This document shows, in pieces, positions 35,470-49,439 of a stretch of DNA of 64,000 bases. Source of the stretch: Diphasiastrum complanatum (Eukaryota; Streptophyta; Lycopodiopsida; Lycopodiales; Lycopodiaceae). The notes under the pieces are model-generated. The model was not told the DNA's origin, ran no database searches, and was given only the letters and a program-made list of their open reading frames with translations. A program made the position numbers and the translations under genes. The DNA lies in assembly GCA_029204225.1 (NCBI GenBank), contig CM055112.1, positions 25,557,922 through 25,621,921 on the forward strand, given 5' to 3'. The stretch's first letter is position 1. The number at the start of each line of letters is the position of its first letter.

Positions 35470-38347
35470 CTATTAAATTTGAAAAATGAGGATGGAGTCC
35501 ATCTTGATCCTTCAAGACCTGATGGACATAGTTCTTGGCCTTGAAGAAGAACCACAAGTTCTTCAAGAAGTTCAAAAATACAAAAAGAGAGCACGGATGG
35601 CTCTCCAATACATTAAGATGAATGTCTCTAATGAGATATTGAGGGAGATAGGTACTTGTACAATAGCCAAAGAAGCTTGGGATTGTCTCAAGGCTATCTA
35701 TGAGGCTAAGAATACCTCTAGGCTTCTCACTCTTAGGAATCAAATCTTTCAAAGTAGTCAAAAGAGTGATGAGAATGCATCTAGTTATGTTTTGAGAGTA
35801 AAGGATATTCGTAAAGAACTTGCTTGTATTGGTGATTCCATCAATCAAAATGAGCTAGTTCAAGTCATTCTCAATGGCTTGATAAGTGAATTTGATAATC
35901 TTGTCCAATCCTATGCCATTAAAGAGGAGCTACCAAGTTTGGAGGCTCTCCAAAGTGTGCTAATTTCAGAAGAATCAAGACAAGAGTACAAGCTCTTGAG
36001 GATGGACAAGCTCTCTCTCTCTCACTCATAATGATGGCAAAGCTCTCTTTGCCAAGGATAAGCACAAAGGGAGGAGCAAGAACCAACATCAACAAACCTC
36101 AAGCAAGGACAAAGTCAAATCCAAAGACAAAGATGAGGAGGAAGATGATTCCTCTAATGCTTCATCATCCAAGCTCAAGAAGAAGAAGATCAAGTGCTTG
36201 TGGCAAGAAAGGCCATTATGCCACAATTGCTTCAAGAAGAAGAATCAACTCAAGCAAGCCAACATTACCAATGAGAAGGAAGACACTATTGCAAGTGATG
36301 GAGATGGATCTCTTATGGTCTCTAGTTTCTCATCTACTCCTTTCAAGAAGGATGGCCTATGGTATATTGATAGTGGAGCCTCTTCACATATGTGTAGCTC
36401 CAAAGACTCTTTCTCTTCTATTGCACCTTATGATGGAGTCAAGAAATCAATATACACTGTAAATGATTTTGAATGTCATATTGAAGGCATAGGGAACATT
36501 CCCTTGAAGCTTGCATCCTCTAAAGTTCTTTCTCTCTCTAAAGTTCTTTATGTACCTAAGCTTACTAAGAATCTTATTAGTGTTGGCCAATTGCTTGATA
36601 ATGGCCTTGATGTAAAATTCAATGTTGATACTTGCACTATCAAGAAGAATGATGAGATACTTGCATTAGGATCTAAATTTGGAGGAATCTATAAACTAGA
36701 TCCAAATGAGTATGTGAATGCTTGTAATGTTGCTCTTGTGAACAAGCTCTCTATGGAGGAATTATGGCATAGGAGGTTGGACATTCCAACTACAAATCCA
36801 TGCTCTCTATGATCAAATAAGCCAAAGCTATTGGCTTGCCAAAGTCATTCTCCAAGAAGATCAAGCCTTGTGAGGCTTGTGCTATTGCTAAATCTCACAA
36901 AAAGCCATTTACAAGATCTTCTATCAAAAGCAAGAATCCTTTGGAGTTAATCCACTCGGATGTGCATTTCTCATCAACTACAAGCAAGGGAGGAGCCACT
37001 TGTTTTGTTACTTTCATTGATGATTTCACAAGATTCACTTGGATATATCTTCTTGCTTCATCATTTCCTTATTTTCAAAGCTTATGTAGAGAAGCAATTC
37101 TCATTCAAGATTAAAGCTCTTAGAAGTGATGGAGGTGGTGAATATATCTCCAATAAATTTCAAGATTTTTGTGAGCTTGAAGGCATTAAAAGAGAGTTTT
37201 CTTGTGCCTACTCTCCATCTCAAAATGGAGTGGCCAAGAATAGATCTCTATGTGAATGTGCAAAATCTATGAGAATTGAGGCATCTTTGCCCAAAGATTT
37301 TTGGGGAGAAGCCATTAATTGTGCAAATTATCTTTGCAATAGGCTCCCACATATAGCTCTTGGAGGAAAGTCACCATATGAAATCTTATTTTTGAAGAAG
37401 CCTAAGGTTGATCACCTTAGAGTTTTTGGATGCTTATGCTTTGTCCATATTCCCTTGGAAACAAGGAAGAAGAAAGATCCTAGTGCATGCAAAGGGATCA
37501 TGGTTGGATACTCATCCACCAAGAAGGCCTATAGAGTCTTTATACTCTCTACTTCTCAAGTTATTGAAAGTAGAGATGTTGTCTTTCATGAAGATCAACA
37601 CTCATCATTTGAAGAGGCCGAGATCAAGAAATCTATGGATGCATCATCAATAATTGATTTTGAAGACAATCATGATGTGATGGAGTCGAGATTTGAAGAA
37701 GACTCTCCTCGGATTTTTTCACCAAGAAGATCCATGAGAGATAGATCTGAGCCTAAGAGGCTCTCATATGTTGACAAAGGCAAACAAGTGGATCTTGATT
37801 CCACTAATTATGTTTTTTATGTCTCTCATGAAGAGCCAAAGAATGTACAAGAGGCACTCAATACCAAGGAGTGGTATGATGCCATGAAACAAGAGTATGA
37901 TGCATTGATCACCAACAATACTTGGGAGCTTGTGGATCCTCCATCCAACAAGCATGTGATTGGTTTCAAGTGGGTATTTGGGATCAAGTTCAATCATGAT
38001 GGCACCATCAACAAGTATAAAGCAAGATTATGTGCCAAAGGATTTGCTCAAATCCATGGCCTTGATTACGAGGAGACCTTTGCACCCGTTGCAAAGATGG
38101 TGACAATAAGAATTCTTATTTCTCTTGCTAGGTGTTCCAATTAGATGTATCCAATGCTTTTCTAAATGGTTATCTTGAGGAGGAGATCTATATGGAACAA
38201 CCTCAAGGATTCATCAAGGACGAGTCCGAGTGTGCTTGCTCTTCAGAAGTCTTTATGGACTCAAGCAAGCACCAAGATCATGGTATTCAAGACTTAATTC
38301 TTTTCTTATCTCACTAGGATTTACTCTTAGTGACTATGATCTTTCCA
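35470..38347 (+). mobile_element. Element F gag, protease, integrase and N-terminal RT (fossil)
   Basis: The gag capsid region (MRMESILILQDLMDIVLG onward) is homologous to B, with a zinc knuckle near 36195 (CGKKGHYATIA). Protease carries LWYIDSGASSHMC near 36360. Integrase carries CEACAIAKSHKKPF near 36870, DGGGEYISN near 37130 and [10 protein letters not shown] begins with WELVDPPSN near 37925 and [19 protein letters not shown] near 38135. G then interrupts. The frame has several breaks. 34671-35469 is leader without a gene. Confidence 0.9.
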
Positions 38348-38352
38348 TGTAT

Positions 38353-39100
38353 TGTTGGAGGGTTTATGGATCCCAGGGCAACCCTAACCCTAGTTAATAA
38401 GTGAGAGGGATTTGGCACCCTGCGTGTGTAAGTCCAACCTGATGATCACATAGTTATTTGATTGATTAATTAGAAAGTTAATAAAAGGACTTTAGGCCTT
38501 TTTGCGGGACTTTTAATGTCGCATGGCCTAAATGTCAAGTTAGTGAATAAAATTGGGTTTCCTCCAATTTTGATGGTTCCCACACTTTTTTAAAATTTGA
38601 ATAAAAAGAGAGGCAAGACTGGACCAATAGGATTCAGAGGCCAGAGTCCTCCTCTCTACTATAAAAAGAGACCAACTTGAGTTGCTCCTCATGTTCATTT
38701 CCTCATTTCAATAAAGCAGATTGGTTCTCTTTAGAAATGGATTGATGAATGTCCTTGCTCTTCCTCTCTTCTCCTCCATTTCTCATGCTTTCTTTGGATT
38801 TTGCTAATTGTTGGATCTGATCATTATTGGGATTGCTATTTCTTATGCTTTTTGTGAGATTGAAAGGGAGAGAGAGAAAAGTAAGTTTCTATCATTGTTG
38901 TGGATTTAGGGTTAATGGATGTAGTGTTAATGCTTAGTGTTAATGGATGTTAGTGTTAAGATCCTCCATTCATGTTGAAATCTGAACTATACTATCGCTC
39001 TCATGGGAATGAACCTACGCATGACAACTAACTCTGTCTCTTTGATGCTAGATTGACTAGATCTTGGATTCAGGTTAGGCAAGAAAAAATACCCACTACA
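38353..39100 (+). repeat. Element G 5' LTR
   Basis: 748 bp, tgttggagggttt to cccactaca. A TATA box (tataaaaag) lies at about 38660 with a CCAAT box near 38615. Both recur in the 3' LTR (TATA at about 49747). Confidence 0.92.
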
Positions 39101-40310
39101 ATTTTGGCGCCGTTGCCGGGGAGCTACGCCAATTTTTCAGTTTGCAACATGTTTGGCTTATGGTTAGCTTGCATTAGGTGTCTTGTCGTGGCATGAATAG
39201 TGTTAAAGCTGCATTGTAGGGATAGTTTGCATTGATATTGCTAGATTTTGAGTGGATTTGCTTGTTTGAAATCTAATCTAATTATTAAATAGGGAAAGCT
39301 ATTCAGATCACTAATCTTAAGATCCATTTGGATCTGAGATATCAGAGAAAATAACAAAAATCAGTCAAATATGTCGAAACTGGTCAAAAAGAGGCAAAAA
39401 GCATCATCAGAGCCCATAACTTTTTACCCTCTTTTAGAAAACCTTCGCCGAGTTGCAAACACCTTTGGTTTTGTTTTCAAAACCTTCAGTCTTAAGGGCA
39501 AAGATTTATTCCCAGCAGATTTCCAAAAACATCAGAAAAACCACCAAAAAACACCAAAAATTATCAAAATCCTAAAAAATACTAAAAAAGAACCTTCGCC
39601 CAATTCATTGTGCTTAAATGTGATTCAGATCTATCTACTGCCAGGTCGGCAAAGAATAATACCAAAAATAGAAAGATTTTCAGAGGATTAGTTGTCATAT
39701 TGTCATTTTTTTGCCAAAAAAGTCACTTTTTTGCAAAATTACCAGTATTACTCTTGATCCTTCGCCAAAACCTTCTCCGAGTTCTCAAAACATTCTATAT
39801 ATACAAAAATACTATTTTTGAGTTCGACGAAGATTTATCTTGATCAGATCACAAAAAATCTTGATTTTTACCCTCGCCAGATCACAAAAATTGTATTTTC
39901 TTTTGTTAGAAACCTTCGTCCGATTGTCCATAGTTTTGTTTGTGTCAGATCTTCCATCTGAGAAATCGACGAAGGTTATTTTCCAAGAAATTGCCAGAAA
40001 AACTTTCAGAGAGTTTTTATCCCAAAATAGCACTATCGAACCTTTGCCGAGCCAACCTTCGTCTGGATAACCTTCGCCAGTCCTATTTTTAGTTTTTGAT
40101 TTTCCAGATCAAGTCTTTGTCAAAATTTGCATCATATCTGATATATTCTGAATTGGACTCTGAGAGATTTATCATTTTTGAAAAGTATTGATTGATCAAA
40201 TTTTGGGTAGTTTTTCATCATATAGAATCAGATCAAATAGAGCTAGCAGATCTAATCTGAGATAGTTTTTGGAAAAATTTATATCCAATCACATTATCAA
40301 TTTGATCTAA
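39101..40310 (+). other. Element G 5' leader with repeated ccttcgcc motif
   Basis: Primer-binding site at 39105, then 1.2 kb of AT-rich leader. The motif aaccttcgcc or close forms recurs about eight times between 39440 and 40080. No gene is supported. Short open frames here are low-complexity. Confidence 0.6.
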
Positions 40311-41690
40311 ATGGCTGACCCTGGAGCTGCTCCTGGAGGTGCTCCACAGGAGGTCAATCCAATTATTGTTAGAAGAGCACCTCGATTGGATCTACCCAAA
40401 TATAATGGATTAACATATCTAGTTCGATTTCTTCAGATCAATGCTGAATTCTGTGAGGTCTATGGTGAGATTTATCCTCAAGATAAACTTAAGTTGTTTC
40501 CTATGGACTTAACAGGCGCAACACAAGATTGGTACTATAACCAAGATGAAACTGAACGTACAGATTGGGAGGTTGTTAAACGAGCCCTTATCACACGGTT
40601 CAAACCGCAAAAGTTTATGGAAGACTCATTCCTACTTTTAAGTAAAATTAAAATGGAAAAGCGGGAAATGGTTCGAGATTACATCGAAAGGGTGAAACGG
40701 CTTAGATCTGAATGTGAGCTTGAGCTGATTAATTAAAAAATCATGATTATGTGGTTTTTGTTAAGTCTACCTAAATGGATCAGACGTGAACTAAAACGCC
40801 ATAATGAGTACGCACTTTTGCAAAATGCGATGGACGATCAATTCGGGAGGAGGATGAAGATTCAGATGATGAGCCGAATGTCAGTATGTTGCCTTATACA
40901 GTAGGGCAGACTACTACGACATCCACCACTATTGCATCAACGAATGCCAGTGCTACTGCAGAAATTATGCTCAATGAGTTCAAGAAACTTGGAAAGACCC
41001 AACAGAAACAGTTGGAAAAGTTGCAGTTCCAATTTGATGAGAAGATCAAAGCATTGGAAAATTTCCACGGAGAAGCGAACAAGGAACTTGAGAAGTTTGC
41101 AAAGACTTTTTCTACCAGGTAAAATGTCTGGTGTTCTATTTGTACAGGAAATCACACAATGAACGAGTGTCCTCAATTGAAAAAAATGAATGGAAATCAG
41201 TGTTTGCCATCTGTGTAACTCACCTAACAATGAGACTGCCTTTTGCAACTTCAACCCTCGGATGATTCAGCAACCGGTATGCCCAGATGGGATATCGAGA
41301 TCTATAATATGGAGGCAATCCAACAGCAAGACTACGACAATCTACTCTTGGATACCCGGAGCGTCTAGCCTTGCCTGCCTCACCAAAGCACTCCACTCCT
41401 CCTGCCAATTTAATGGAACCACAACCTTATGGAAGTGCTGAGCAATGGAGTTATGGTAATGATCAGAAAGGTATATCTTCATAACAGTATGCCATTTATG
41501 CTACCGCTCAACAACAAGCCTCGAGAAATTGGGCCAGAGCACCACTTGGATGCTTTGCATGTGGAGAAAATCACAGAGTTGCAGAATGCCCAAATAAAGA
41601 AAAATTTGTACCATTCTATTGTGACTGTGGATATGGGCATTGCTATAAAGATTGTCCAGCAAGACCAAAACCACCACTAGTCACAGCACT
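40311..41690 (+). mobile_element. Element G gag (fossil)
   Basis: Starts at ATG 40311 (MADPGAAPGGAPQEVN). The retrotransposon gag domain includes LFPMDLTGATQDWYYN and VKRALITRFKPQKF. A coiled-coil-like helix (KLGKTQQKQLEKLQ) lies near 40990. A zinc knuckle CFACGENHRVAEC near 41555 is followed by a second Cys cluster. Several breaks. Confidence 0.85.
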
Positions 41691-42279
41691 TGTAAATTTG
41701 ATAACAATCAAGCAAGGATCGGTAGCTCATAATAAACCAAGTGCAGCCTTGATGGTGGTCACTAGAGCACAAAAGCAAAAAGAACCAGTAGTGGATTCAG
41801 TACCTGCTGATTCTATACCATTGAATGATACACCCATAGCATCAAAAATTTATCCAAATCTTAATGCAAAAAAACAAAGATATCAGGATATGAGACAGTG
41901 GATTAAACATCTGCAAGAAGAAGAGGAACTTGAAGCTGCTAAAGTAACAGTTGAAGTTCGGTCTTCACCATTGCATCCTCCAAGAAATTTACGTACGGAT
42001 ATGAATGATCAATTACATCATCACGAAGAACCCTTCAAGATGACAGAACCAGAAGCACCGCATACAAAATTACTCATGAATATTTTGTCTAGCAAGATCA
42101 ATATTTCATTGGGAGAGCTCCTAAAGTTGGTGCCAAAGCAAAAGAAGTCTTAGCACAAAAGTTAGCTCAAGAAGAATCAGAAGACCATTAGAAGCCGCTC
42201 TTTTGTGCTGGATTTGAAGAATCTAACGATGTACTACATGTTGGAGCAGCTTGGGAAAGTGAACAAAAGAATATCACTC

Positions 42280-45200
42280 TACCAATACAACATAGACAAT
42301 TTTCTAAAGAAGCAGCCGTGATAGACGGCGGTTTAGGAGTTAACCTGATTTCTACAAAGCTATGTACAAAATGGGGCCTTACAAAGATTAAGCCTGTTAC
42401 TTTTGCTATTAAGCTAGCTAATCAAATGACGGTTTGTCCATGTGGAATGGTGGAAGATATACCTGTCAGGATTGTAGGAGTATAGTTCGTCATTACTTTC
42501 GTCATGCTGGACTTACCAGAAGCACCAAATGTCTACCGAGTTCTCTTAGGACGTCCATGGTTACGAGTTGTGCAAGTAATTCATAACTGGGGTACTGGCA
42601 AAATCACTTTTGAAAATCGTGAACGTGCAGTTAAAATTGATCCTACGACTTGGACTATCAAGCTAGTGGTTCAAAAAGTGGATCACAATTCATCAACAAC
42701 GGATCACACTTATGATCGACCAGAGAAAATATTGGGAGTTCACTACGATTCTCAAATGGATACTGTCAATTGGAATGAAGCTCTTGCAACAATTGATTGT
42801 ACGACAGAATATATGTGTCAACAAGATATCCAATCAGAGATGAGCGAGATTTCCTTGTTAGATCGAACTACGCCAATCACGTTTTCACTAAATGTGCTGG
42901 ATGTAGCCTGGATATCAACGGAACCTATACCAGATCCAATTGAGGATGATTTTATACCAATGAGCCATGTCTTAACTTATGATGGCAATGCAGAACTTAC
43001 GGATGAACAGATTCTACATCATATGGATCTGACCAGATTTGGAGTGCGTAATGTTCCTGATAAACCAACAATCAAATCGTCCAAAGTAGTTATGTTGAAG
43101 GGAGACAGGATGACAGGTTCGATGACAAAGAAACAAGCAAAGCAACATTATAATACAGTCCTAAAATGGGAAAATCACCCTCAAAAGATTGATTTAAAAG
43201 AAGTGCCACCTCTATTGAATAAAGAAAAAGAAAAAGTCAAGAATGATTCTTCAAGTCAGATCTCCAGCAAGACATCATCATCTAGGAAGTCTTCACCTGA
43301 GAAGAAAGATTTATCATCCCGGAAGTCATCACCTCCACGATCAATTCCTACTAAGAAGACTAAACGAAGATCCAAGACAAGTCCTTTCGAAAAAGAACAA
43401 GCAAATGTAGTCTAGCATGATATGCCAGAGCATTTCAAACATTATACACTGGATGATGTGGTTATCATGTTACCTAAAGCACATCGTGAACCTGAAGAAC
43501 ACATGCCAGAATCTAAAGAGGTTTACGATGGCCTAGCTAGGACGCAGCCAGTGAATCTTACAGAACTAGGAGAACCAGAAAAGATTGTACAAGTGGGATC
43601 ACAACTTACTCGTGAACAGTATCAAGCACTCTGTTTTCTACTTATTAAGTATCAAGATTGTTTTGCATGGACTTATCAAGATTTGAAGGGTATTTCGACA
43701 TCAGTCATTGAACATACCATACCTTTAGTACCTAATGCAGTACCAAAGGTTACAAAGTTCTATCGCTGTAATCCTAATGTGGCAGATCTGATAAAGAAAG
43801 AACTTAGAGACTGCTTGATGCCAATTTCATTTATAAGATCGAGCATACCGAATGGATTTCACCGATTGTCATTGTTCCTAAGAAAAATGAGAAATTGCGA
43901 ATATGTGTGAATCTCAAAGCATTGAATAAAGTGACACGGAAGGACCACTTTCCGTTACCTTTTACTGAAAGCATTTTGGATCACCTTGCTGGAGCAAAAG
44001 CTTATAGTTTCCTGGATGGATTTAGTGGTTACAACCAGGTTAAGATTGCACCTGCCGATCACCACAAAACTGCTTTTGCAATAGAATGGGACACCTATGC
44101 TTACAAAGTAATGTTGTTTGGACTCTGTAATGCACCAAGTTGATTCCAAAGAGTAATGCAATTTGCCTTTAAAGATTATCTGCAGAAATTTCTTGAAATT
44201 TACTTGGACGACTTGGGAGTTCATAGTACAGATACAGACTACCTGGATCGATTAGAGAAAGTCTTTGAAAGATGCTGCAAATATCAGATTTCTCTAAATC
44301 CAAAAAAATACCAGATATGGGTTTCTCACGGAGTGGTGCTTGGACATGTAATATCAAGACATGGTATTTCCACCGATTATTTTAAGATCAAAGTTATTGT
44401 GGAATTGCCACCGCCAGCAACAATTCGAGGAGTTTATGTGTTTATGGGTCATGCGAACTACTATCGAATTTTTATTATCTTCTTTGCGGATTTAGCACAA
44501 CCTATATACAAATTCACTATTGTTCCTATTTGGACAGTACAAGCGTTAGAAGCCTTTGAAAAGTTAAAAAAAGCATTATCTTCAGCACCAATACTGCATT
44601 CTCTAGATTGGACATTAGAGTTTCATGTTCATACAGATGTCTCAAAATACACCATTGGATCAGTTTTGATGCAGCCAGGTGACTATAAGAAGGATTATTC
44701 TATACGATTTGCAAGCAGACAGCTTATAGATCCAGAGAAGAATTATTCAACAACAGAACGTGAAGCGCTAGCCATAATTTTTTCGAATAAAAAATTTTGT
44801 CACTATGTCATGAGAACGCACTTTGTATTTTATACGGATCATCAGCCGTTACTTTACTTGGTAAATAAGACGTGTAATACTAGACGTATTGCAAGATGGT
44901 TATTATTATTAACTAAATTCGACTTTCAAATCGTGGTCAGAAAGGAGAAGCAACATTATCTAGTCGATCATGTTTCACGAATTGAATCCGCACCAGTTAA
45001 TACTGAAGTGGATGATGAACTGCCAGATGTTGCATTTTTCTATGTTGAAGTAGTACATGAGTGGGTGGCAGATTTTGTTGAGTACCTGATGCAAGGACAA
45101 CCGAATGACTCTTTGACAAAAGTACAAAAAAGACAATTGATTTATAAGGCTCAATCTTATCAATTAATTGCAGGACAATTGTATTGTCGTGGATCAGATA

Positions 45201-45943
45201 ATATTTTACGAAGATGTGTTTTACCACATGAAGTACCAGGTCTAATCATGTCTTCACATGATGGCATGGGTGGAGGACACTTCTCTACAGATACTATTGT
45301 TCGCAAACTTTTGCAATCCGGTTGTTGGTGGCCTACGTTTCATAAGGACACAGAAAATTTTATTCAGACATGTGATGTCTGCCAGAAAGCACAACGGCCT
45401 ACTCGACAGAATTATGAACCCTTACATCCGGTTTTATCGCAAGCACCATTTAAAAAATGGGGACTGGATTATGTTGGTCCTATTCATCCCGCTGCTCAAG
45501 GATCTCAGGCTCGCTACATTATCGTCGCAACTGATTATATAACCAAGTGGGTTGAAGCCAAAGCTGTCAAAGTAGCTGATGCGAAATCTACATCTAAGTT
45601 TCTATATGAAAATATTATAGTCAGATTTGGATGTCCGATCGAAATTGTCAGTGATCGGGGTACACACTTTGTTAATCAAACAATAAAGTGTTTACTAGAA
45701 GATTTTTTTGTTATACACAGATTTAGTATTCCCTATTATCCCAGAGGGAATGGCCAAGCTGAATCTTCCAATAAGATTCTTTGCACCATTATGACAAAGA
45801 TAGTTGAAGCGAGTCGGTCTGATTGGGAACATAAACTATATGCAACATTATGGGCATTGAGAATCGCTTACAAAAATAGTACAAATCAAACACCTTTTCA
45901 ACTGGTTTATGGTCAAGATGTTGTTATGCCAATTGAATTTTAA
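42280..45943 (+). mobile_element. Element G pol: protease, RT, RNase H, integrase (fossil)
   Basis: Retropepsin region near 42320-42560 (AVIDGGLGVNLIS, then VYRVLLGRPWLR). RT from about 43700, with LDGFSGYNQVKIAP near 44020, LFGLCNAPS and YLDDLGVHS near 44200. RNase H has HVHTDVSKYTIGSVL near 44635 and FYTDHQPLLYLVN. Integrase has CDVCQKAQRPTRQN near 45375, WGLDYVGPIHPA and VSDRGTHFVN near 45650, ending VYGQDVVMPIEF. No chromodomain follows. The integrase half is the best preserved. Confidence 0.9.
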
Positions 45944-46410
45944 TCTCATCTTTACGCATAGCAGCAACGGAATGATTAAATGATGATCAGTCTTTACAAT
46001 TTTGCCACGATGCGTTGCACAAATTATGTGAAACTCGATTGATGGCAGTTCATGCCTTAGCAGCAAAGAAAGCCCGCCGCAAGGCATAACACGATGCGAT
46101 TGAATAAGAAAGATCTAGAAGCAGGAGATCTTGCATTGATGTACAAAACCAAGCCGATCAAGGGTAAGTTGAAGTTTAATGGGGAAGGTTCAGATCCCTA
46201 GAAACCTTTGCCAAGATTTTTATAGCCTATTTTTATAGTACTGTACATGCCTGCAAATTTTTGTTCAGAGCTGATCAGCCCAACTACTATTCAGTGTAAT
46301 GGACCCACCAAATTTACCTATAAGTTGGTTGAATTCGATTCATTCCTCACTTGTGCTAGCGAAGCTCTTGCAAATTTTTCTTGTGACCAAAGCCTTCCAA
46401 ATTTCCTGCA

Positions 46411-47208
46411 TTGTCTTCTAATACATTCTCACGCGATTATAATTCCTTTCTGATCATCATGTCTTCTACCGCTACTTCCCAGTCTCCGCGCTATACTATC
46501 CATCGTGATGTCCCATCTGCAACGGACATCATAATTCTTCCTAGCACAAGCATGGTCACTCAGTGGATGACCCTTGCAGAGCCTCTACTTACTGCAATGG
46601 GTATTCATGAGAGAGCCTTTTCGAGATGCATCAATATGGATTTCATCACTCTTGCCTTCAGTACGTGGAAGGAAGAGAAATCCAAGTTTTACATCACCTT
46701 CCAAGGAGCCACACACAAGGTACGCGTCACTGAGGCCGCACTTGCAGCTATAGGAATCTCATTTGGTACGCACGCCTCACCCAATCACAAGCACGCCAAA
46801 CAGACCATCAAGCCATACATTGACCTCACCAACGATCTGCATTGGACTAATGATGGTTACCTTCTGGAAGCCATCACTAAGCCTTCCATCCACGTCGTTG
46901 CCCAATTGTTGAATCATTTCCTAATGGTTGGCAACCTCAGGAAAGACCGCATCACATCTCAAATCCTTCACAGGATAGTGGAGTCCCACATCAAGTTGGC
47001 CAAAGCCCCTCTTGAACCATATAACTGGTTCAAGCCTGTTTCTGGTGAGCTTAAGCGAGCTATTAAGGCCAATACAAAGCAGCAGTTTGCCACTGGCTCT
47101 TTAGTGTCCCTCTTAGCCACTTCTCACTTAGAAAATAGAATCCATGGCTTTCACCTGGATTCTGTGCTTTCGGATTACGAAGAAGCACCAGCCGAGTCAT
47201 CTCACTAG
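46411..47208 (+). mobile_element. Element G post-integrase frame 1 (unknown, 265 codons)
   Basis: A long open stretch downstream of integrase, where Athila-type elements carry an env-like or accessory ORF. It contains TQWMTLAEPLLTAMGIHERA, KFYITFQGATHKVRVTEAAL and a helical part ending ANTKQQFATGSLVSLL. I see no signal peptide or membrane span in the part read, so an envelope role is not supported. Function unknown. Confidence 0.6.
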
Positions 47209-47540
47209 GCCTCAAGTTCTCATAGTCGTCGTCGTCCACACAGCGAGATCGTAATTCCTAACTCGCCTTCCGCGTCACAACATCGTACTAGGCATACCTC
47301 GTCAGCTGCGCTTCCACCCCCTATTGTTGTTCGCACTGAACTTCCCATTCCCCTCGCCTCTGATGCTTTCCTCGCCTCTGCTCCCATACAAGGACACTCT
47401 GTGACCATTGGGCTTACCATTCTCATCACGGCTGCCCAGGCTGCCTCACCCCCGCACACTGAAGCAACCTCACCCAACACACAGTTCTTCATGGATATGT
47501 TCGATGATTCCGACCTCCTTGGGCCACTGAAATCTTTGAA

Positions 47541-48844
47541 ATGCCCCAGAGCCCAGCGCCCTTTGAACCCCAATCCCCTGAAAAAAGATTCGGGCATATC
47601 CATGAAGCTATTGTTGGTGTCGAAGATGCCAGTCAACAACCACCCACACAGGGTAGCCCAGCCACACTTCGGGTCGACACAACTGTAAAGTCACCAAAGC
47701 AATTCGACACCACGGTGCTTGAAGGGTTTGAAGACGAGGATATTTTTGAAGAAGAAGAGACCTTGGCACCTATTCCACGCCTACCACAGACAGTACCATC
47801 AGAGTCTCCTGCTGCTGCCACCTCCATGACTGTCAATTTTGGTAATGCTCTCGGGTTAGTTTCAAGCCTTGGGCAAGTGATTCAGTCTATGCTGGATAAA
47901 AAAAAGAAAATGGAACAGAGGATCTCTATTTTAGGATCCGAAAACACTCTAATCAACCAAAAAATTGTCCAGCTGGATCGAAAGGTGAAGATAGCCAAGC
48001 AACATGAAGAAAAGACTGAAAGCGAAAAGACATTGTCCCAGCAACAAGCTGATCAGTTGGAAACCGACATCAGCTCCCTGCAAAATGCCCTAACAATCGC
48101 ACATGATTAGGTAGATAAGGCAGTGCAAGATGCCAAGCAACAGGTGCAGCTGTTGAAGGGGCAATTACAAATGGCTGAACAAGATCGCACACGGCTTCAA
48201 GGTGAATTGGATGCGACCACCCTTGAGCGTGATGCATATCTGCAAACACAAATACCCAATCATCCGGTCACACCGATGGAGATTGCATATTTGTTCAAGA
48301 AAGTGGAACATACAAAGTGGCCCTTCAGGGATTCCAAGGTCGCTTTGATAGGTTCAAAAGAGCAGCTTCAATCGAGTTGGCAAAGGCAAAAGAGACCATC
48401 AACGCCTATGGAAAAGCCGTCGCTCAAGTGTTGGAAGCCGGACCACAAATCCTCATCCCGGTCATGCCGCAATTCTCCCCTTTGTGCCAAGAAGCTGTAC
48501 AGATGGATATAGGGGTTGATTCGAGCATGGACCAGGGGGGAGCTCCATATCTAGAAGATCAACCGCCAACTATACCGGCAGTACAAGCGGGTCCATCCTC
48601 ATCAAGGACAAGCCATTTATTCAGAAGGCCCATCAGCGTCAAGGACCAGATCCAGACCTTCTTAAAGCAGCATCCACATGAGTCCTCGCGTGGTGGATGG
48701 GTTCTCAAATTTAAGACCTCTGAGATTAAGGTCGACAAAGAATTGGACAAAATACCTGCACCGGGAGAGCAGCCAGCATGGAGAATCACGGTTTTTGAGA
48801 AAACTCCGGAATCAATTAGGAGTTACGTCACCAGCCCTCGCTAG
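47541..48844 (+). mobile_element. Element G post-integrase region 2, proline-rich then coiled coil
   Basis: Open stretches at about 47541-48110, 48123-48300 and 48317-48844 follow frame 1. After a Pro/Ser-rich acidic part comes a strong coiled coil (KKKKMEQRISILGSENTLIN, then QQADQLETDISSLQNALTIA), and further on a globular end with VKDQIQTFLKQHPHESSR. A further piece near 49189-49380 (SWESRFTSWTTYKWIARAHR) precedes the 3' LTR. Together these suggest a structural accessory protein. The family is unrecognised and the region is broken. Confidence 0.5.
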
Positions 48845-49439
48845 TTGCGGGTAGATCCTTATTACGTGCCAATGCCGTGAAGACCAAAATAGAAAGATTT
48901 GGAACTGGCTATGGATAAAATCACCATCCATACGCCCAATTGGCCAATCATCCACCAGCCTTATAACTAGAATATTTTAGTGGATTTTCATCGGGCCTTA
49001 CAGGCATTCAGAGAGAGTATGTCCACTCTCCGGATCCAAAGGTGCGACAATCAGCAATGTTTGCAAAAGATCTAACTCTGTTGGCGTCAGTGACAACCAA
49101 ATGAGACGATTGTCTTCCTACCTTGGCATTTGATCCAAATAAGCCGATGGCCTCAGAGCAAATCAAAGATCAGCTACCGATTGCTTGATTGTATTTCCGT
49201 GCGGCTATGATGGGAGGCTCTTGGGAATCCCGCTTCACCTCATGGACAACTTACAAGTGGATTGCCAGAGCCCACCGTTGTTTCTTGTCGCATAATTTGG
49301 ATTTCAATACTGCACGCCTTGACTTTATGGAGAAGGTGCAGTATCATTTAATTAAGATTCGGCGCGAAGCCAATAAAAGTCCTCAATAACTACATATTGC
49401 AGGCGTCATGGGACCGCCACTAGTTTTGGTGGGGGATAC

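Noticed and set aside
47220-47639. Minus-strand 139-codon frame inside element G
   Set aside because: It lies opposite the proline-rich part of G's plus-strand coding region and has biased composition.
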